Origin: Intestinimonas sp052065695
GTDB taxonomy: Bacteria > Bacillota > Clostridia > Oscillospirales > Oscillospiraceae
Direction of reading: 5' to 3'
Length of the DNA stretch: 60,873 nucleotides
Assembly: GCF_052065695.1 (NCBI RefSeq)
Contig: NZ_JBQHTM010000017.1
Coordinates: 1-60,873, forward strand
Shown: piece after piece, positions 57,675-60,873 of the stretch
Layout of the letters: each line of letters opens with the position of its first letter
How positions within the stretch are numbered: the first letter of the stretch is position 1
Position numbers and translations under genes: made by a program
Notes under the pieces: generated by a model
Databases searched by the model: none
What the model saw: only the letters and a program-made list of their open reading frames with translations
What the model was told of the DNA's origin: nothing

Positions 57675-58583
57675 ATGCTCACCATCATCCAGACGGCACT
57701 GGAGGCCGGATTTCTCTACGCCCCCATCGCCCTGGCCCTCTTTTTGAGCTTTTCTATTTTAAACATCGCCGATATGACCACAGATGGCGCCTTTGTCCTG
57801 GGAGCCTCCGTCTCCGCGGTGTGCTGTGTGGCCGGACACCCCATCCTGGCCCTTCCCGCCGCCATGCTGGCCACTGCGGCCGCCGGCTTTATCACAGCCT
57901 TTCTCCAGACCAAGCTGGGGGTTCCCTCCATCCTGGCGGGTATCGTCACCAACATCGGCCTTTATAGCATCAACCTGATGGTCATGGGCACCAGCAACCT
58001 ATCCCTCTTCCAGAAAGCCTCTATTTACACCCTGGCCAAGGATGCAGGATTTGGGGGAAGCTGGTATAAGCTGGTGGTGACCGCCCTGCTGGTGCTGGTG
58101 GTGTGTGTGCTGCTGGTCCTCTTCCTGGGTACCCGACTGGGACTTTCCATCCGTGCCACTGGTGACAACGCCGACATGGTTCGGGCCTCCTCCATCAACC
58201 CCACCTTTACCATCACTGTGGGTCTGTGCGTGGCCAACGCCATGACCGGCCTTTCCGGCGCCATGGTGGCCCAGTACAACACCTTCTCCGACATCAACAG
58301 CGGTACCGGTATGGTGGTGCTGGCGCTGGCCGCCCTGGTCATCGGCGAGACCCTCATCGGCAAGGGCTCCATGGTCCGCCGAGTGGTGGGGGTCATCCTG
58401 GGCAGCATCATCTACCGCTTCATCTACGCCGCCGCCCTCCGGGCCAACGTTCCCTCCGACTACATGAAGCTGGTCTCCGCCATTATCGTGGGTGTGGCCA
58501 TCGCGGCGCCCACCGTCCGGCGTTGGGCGGCCTTCCAGGCCAAGAAGCGCAAGGCCCTGGCGGCCCGAAAGGGGGAGCATTGA
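57675..58583 (+). CDS. trpY: ABC transporter permease, TrpY type
   Basis: A 302-residue membrane protein of the BPD_transp_2 (LivH-like) class with about eight to nine helices. It opens with IIQTALEAGFLYAPIALALFLSFSILNIADMTTDGAF, and the cytoplasmic coupling loop is around LGLSIRATGDNADMVRASSIN. A single permease gene implies a homodimer. RBS AAAGGAGCG. It is followed one base later by the ATPase gene. Confidence 0.94.
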   Translation: MLTIIQTALEAGFLYAPIALALFLSFSILNIADMTTDGAFVLGASVSAVCCVAGHPILALPAAMLATAAAGFITAFLQTKLGVPSILAGIVTNIGLYSINLMVMGTSNLSLFQKASIYTLAKDAGFGGSWYKLVVTALLVLVVCVLLVLFLGTRLGLSIRATGDNADMVRASSINPTFTITVGLCVANAMTGLSGAMVAQYNTFSDINSGTGMVVLALAALVIGETLIGKGSMVRRVVGVILGSIIYRFIYAAALRANVPSDYMKLVSAIIVGVAIAAPTVRRWAAFQAKKRKALAARKGEH

Positions 58584-58584
58584 G

Positions 58585-59385
58585 ATGCTGGAGATCAAGA
58601 ACATTTCCAAAACCTTCAACCCTGGAACAGTCAATGAGAAGACGGCCCTCAGCGGCCTGAGCCTTACCCTGGCTGACGGGGATTTTGCCACTATTGTGGG
58701 CTCCAACGGCGCCGGTAAGTCCACCCTCTTCAACGCCATCGCCGGAGACTTCTATACAGATGAGGGCAGTATCTTCCTGGCCGGGGAGGATCTCACCTAC
58801 CTGCCCGCCTACCGCCGCAGCCGCCGCATCGGCCGGCTCTTCCAAGACCCCATGCGTGGGACCGCCCCCCACATGACCATCGAGGAGAACCTGGCCCTGG
58901 CCTATCTCCGCACTGCCAAGCACCAGAAGGCCTTTTTCAGCCGGGTGGGGAAGAAGGACAAGGACTTTTTCCGGGATCAGCTGGCCAAGCTGGACATGGG
59001 CCTGGAGGACCGCATGAGCCAGCCCGTGGGGCTTCTCTCAGGCGGACAGCGCCAGGCTCTCACCCTGCTGATGGCCACTATGGTGCCCCCCAAGCTGCTT
59101 CTCCTGGATGAGCACACCGCGGCCCTGGACCCGGGCACGGCGGACAAGGTCCTCAAGCTCACCCGGGAGATTGTGGAAGGGGATGGCATCACCTGCCTGA
59201 TGATCACCCACAACATGAAAAACGCCCTGGAGCTGGGCAACCGCACCCTGATGATGGATAACGGGAGGATTGTGTTGGACATCGGCGGGGAGGAGCGGAA
59301 GAGCCTCACCGTGGACGACCTTCTCTCCCGGTTCCGGGCGGGGGCGGGGAAGGCCCTGGATAACGACCGCATCCTGCTCTCTTAA
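58585..59385 (+). CDS. trpZ: ABC transporter ATP-binding protein, TrpZ type
   Basis: 266 residues. It has Walker A VGSNGAGKSTLFNAIAGD, the Q-loop in RLFQDPMRG, the signature LLSGGQRQALTLL, Walker B LLLLDEHTAALD and the H-loop CLMITHNMKNAL. It powers the trpXY importer. GGGGGAGC precedes the ATG at 58585; the longer upstream open frame overlaps the permease gene and is not used. Last gene of the operon. Confidence 0.95.
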   Translation: MLEIKNISKTFNPGTVNEKTALSGLSLTLADGDFATIVGSNGAGKSTLFNAIAGDFYTDEGSIFLAGEDLTYLPAYRRSRRIGRLFQDPMRGTAPHMTIEENLALAYLRTAKHQKAFFSRVGKKDKDFFRDQLAKLDMGLEDRMSQPVGLLSGGQRQALTLLMATMVPPKLLLLDEHTAALDPGTADKVLKLTREIVEGDGITCLMITHNMKNALELGNRTLMMDNGRIVLDIGGEERKSLTVDDLLSRFRAGAGKALDNDRILLS

Positions 59386-59390
59386 GCCGA

Positions 59391-59425
59391 AAACGGCTCC
59401 GCACCAAAGGTGCGGAGCCGTTTTT
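59391..59425 (+). terminator. Terminator of the tryptophan transporter operon
   Basis: The stem ACGGCTCCGCACC/GGTGCGGAGCCGT with loop AAA is followed by TTTTTG. Confidence 0.9.
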
Positions 59426-59496
59426 GTATAAAGAAAATCACGCATTAGGCGAGTGGTTCAAAAGAAGCCAGCTGGCGATGATGAAGGAAGAAAGAC

Positions 59497-59554
59497 TCCC
59501 TTTGCTATCATAAAAGTGCGGTCTGCCAACTGCACAAGAAAAATCAAAGGGAGG
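59497..59554. repeat. Inverted repeat beside the IS200 remnant
   Basis: CTCCCTTTG (59497-59505) and CAAAGGGAG (59546-59554) are perfect inverted arms about 40 bases apart. They lie just before the decayed transposase frame and could be the left-end hairpin of the element. The exact element boundaries cannot be set. Confidence 0.45.
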
Positions 59555-59565
59555 CCATCCGGATC

Positions 59566-59986
59566 GATGACGTAAATAGTTTATCGCATACACGGTGGAA
59601 TTGCAAATACCATATTGTATAATACAGAAGGAAAGTATTTTATAGGGAAAAGCGGCGGGAGACAGGAGAAATTCTGCGCACGCTGTGTAATTGGAAGAAA
59701 ATCCTAATTATCGAAGCAGAAGTATGTGGATCACGTACATATGTTGGTTGAGATACCATCTAAAGTAGCGATCTCTAGTTTTATGGGGTATCTGAAAGGG
59801 AAAAGCAGCCTGATGATCTATGAGAAATACCCAGAATTGCGATACAAGTACCGAAATCGAGAATTTTGGTGCCGAAGCTATTACGTTGATACGGCAGGAA
59901 AGAATGCAAAGAAAATAGAAGAGTATATCCGCCACCAGCTGGATGAGGATAAGGCTGGGGAACAGTTGACAATGGGAAATTTTTAA
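59566..59986 (+). pseudogene. Decayed IS200/IS605-type TnpA transposase
   Basis: The upstream frame from about 59571 reads LSHTRWNCKYHIV, the conserved IS200 N-terminus, then hits a stop. Further remnants (YRRKVFY, GEILRTLC, IIEAEVCG) follow in the same or shifted frames. From 59726 an 86-codon frame gives DHVHMLVEIPSKVAIS with the catalytic HxH (H-V-H), YLKGKSSLMIYEKYP, FWCRSYYVDTAGKN and the tail. In intact enzymes the catalytic tyrosine lies in the tail region. Several frameshifts and a stop make it inactive. The AT content is higher than in the surroundings. Confidence 0.85.
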
Positions 59987-60086
59987 ACCCGTTTACGGGT
60001 AGCAGGTAACAGAATTCTCACGGCTGGTAGATCGTACTTGCACGACGTGACGTGCAGACTAGAAAGAAAGGGTTTTCCCCGTCTAT

Positions 60087-60112
60087 GAAAAACCCCCGGC
60101 TAGGCCGGGGGG
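60087..60112 (-). terminator. Terminator of the membrane-protein gene at the right edge
   Basis: On the minus strand CCCCCGGC/GCCGGGGG with a three-base loop is followed by T5. It lies 57 bases after the stop codon at 60169. The stretch 59987-60086 holds no gene. Confidence 0.85.
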
Positions 60113-60168
60113 GTATTGCGGCGACGGAAATATTTAAAATTGCCGGTACAGGTTGTCCGTTTTCTGGT

Positions 60169-60708
60169 TTAGCCGGCCTTCCTTCGGCCGGTGCGCAGGG
60201 AGATGCTCCCCTGGATAGAGCCGTCATTTTTGACGTTTCGGGCTGTGGTCTCCAGCTGCCGTTTGAGGAGGACCCCCACGGGCAGCAGCAGCAGGTCAAG
60301 AAACAGGGCGTAATAGAGGGCGAGACAGGCCAGATTGAGGGCCAGACCCACCTCATCCGTGAAAGCAAGGCTGTGCATCATGGCAAACAGGTTGTTGAGA
60401 AAGCCCATTCCGCCGGCCAGAAGGGCGGCCAGGGACACCAGCTTCCAGGCCGAAAGGCTCTCCCGGGCCTGGGCGGCGGGGAGGGCTTCCCGCCGGAAGG
60501 CGGCCCGGAGCCCACGGCCGAAGGGGCGCAGGGAACGGGTGCCCAGCAAGGCCAAGGCACAGACGGCCAGCACCCAGACCAGGGTGGGGAGGTCCACCAG
60601 ATTGCACAGATTGGCGGGCACCAGTTGAAAACTTGAGCTGAAAGGGTTGGCCATGGCTGCCAGAGCGGCCAAAAGGACACAGCCCACGAGATAGAGCGCG
60701 TAACCCAT
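60169..60708 (-). CDS. Four-helix membrane protein of unknown function
   Basis: 179 residues. Four hydrophobic segments (YALYLVGCVLLAALAAM, LVWVLAVCALALLGT, LVSLAALLAGGMGFLNNLFAM, LALNLACLALYYALFLDLLLLPVGVLL) are separated by an arginine-rich loop (RPFGRGLRAAFRRE), with a basic C-terminal tail. No family recognised with confidence. ATG 60708 is ten bases after AAAGGAAG; a longer form starting 36 bases upstream lacks an RBS. Monocistronic as far as visible. Confidence 0.78.
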   Translation of the reverse strand: MGYALYLVGCVLLAALAAMANPFSSSFQLVPANLCNLVDLPTLVWVLAVCALALLGTRSLRPFGRGLRAAFRREALPAAQARESLSAWKLVSLAALLAGGMGFLNNLFAMMHSLAFTDEVGLALNLACLALYYALFLDLLLLPVGVLLKRQLETTARNVKNDGSIQGSISLRTGRRKAG

Positions 60709-60841
60709 AGATGCACAGCTTCCTTTCTGCTTTGCAGATTTCACACTACTTCTTTATATTATCTCTATTATTTATCGGCCGCAAATTGCAAGTGCAAGCT
60801 GGACACCTGCACGGTAGAACTTAGTTAATCAGAGCGTCGGT

Positions 60842-60870
60842 CAGGATGGAAGCCGCTGGCTTCCATCCTG
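60842..60870. repeat. Perfect hairpin at the right edge
   Basis: 13-base arms CAGGATGGAAGCC and GGCTTCCATCCTG surround a three-base loop. It may be a terminator of a gene beyond the window. The stretch 60709-60841 contains only the AT-rich promoter region of the gene at 60169-60708. Confidence 0.7.
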
Positions 60871-60873
60871 GGC

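Overview
The window is about 61 kb of high-GC, gene-dense chromosome from a Gram-positive anaerobe. Three things point to the Clostridia: amino-acid genes controlled by T-box leaders, a six-gene Rnf complex in the order C-D-G-E-A-B, and strong AGGAGG-type ribosome binding sites. With the GC content this suggests an Oscillospiraceae-type gut organism of the Flavonifractor, Intestinimonas or Oscillibacter kind. That assignment is inference; no 16S rRNA gene is present. No prophage, CRISPR array or conjugative element was seen. The only mobile DNA is a decayed IS200-type transposase near the right edge.

Layout. 1-500: tRNA-Lys, tRNA-Glu and a lone 5S rRNA, separated by copies of a T-rich palindromic repeat. 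500-10,900: DUF1643 protein, SfsA, an ammonium transporter fused to its own PII domain, a GNAT acetyltransferase with an SGNH hydrolase, a two-component system, and an XpaC-TelA-TPM envelope operon. 10,900-21,200: threonine deaminase, Rpe, RecR, asparaginase, a frameshifted azoreductase, four tandem DUF2812 proteins under a PadR repressor with a very large palindromic operator, and a membrane-anchored XRE protein. 21,400-34,950: IlvD divergent from a GntR regulator, small proteins, a TetR regulator, FtsH, a thioredoxin-like/LRR/SLH surface protein, and a T-box-controlled ilvB-ilvN-ilvB-ilvN-ilvC operon carrying two complete acetolactate synthases. 35,100-43,300: rnfCDGEAB behind a structured leader, a cysteine desulfidase family protein, and infC-rpmI-rplT with an L20-type leader and a non-AUG infC start. 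43,300-56,200: YbjQ, AsnA, a DUF2089 regulator with three paralogous membrane proteins, an Lrp-aminotransferase-ThrH-DUF1015 group, IspE, PcrA, a HAD phosphatase, a 3-methyladenine glycosylase and an EamA exporter. 56,200-60,873: a tryptophan T-box with an ABC transporter, the IS200 remnant, and a membrane protein.

How the genes fit together. Nitrogen and amino-acid economy is the main theme: ammonium uptake and sensing, asparagine synthesis and breakdown, threonine deamination, nearly all of isoleucine/valine synthesis (ilvA, ilvD, two ilvBN pairs, ilvC), a probable serine-related module and tryptophan import. Control is largely by RNA (two T-boxes, an L20 leader, a promoter-terminator leader before amt) and by local repressors (PadR, GntR, TetR, Lrp, DUF2089). 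Energy conservation is represented by Rnf, which couples reduced ferredoxin:NAD+ electron transfer to ion pumping.

The least explained parts are the DUF2812 quartet with a shared C-terminal domain, the DUF2089/triple membrane protein operon, the Trx-LRR-SLH fusion and the dispersed palindromic repeat family.
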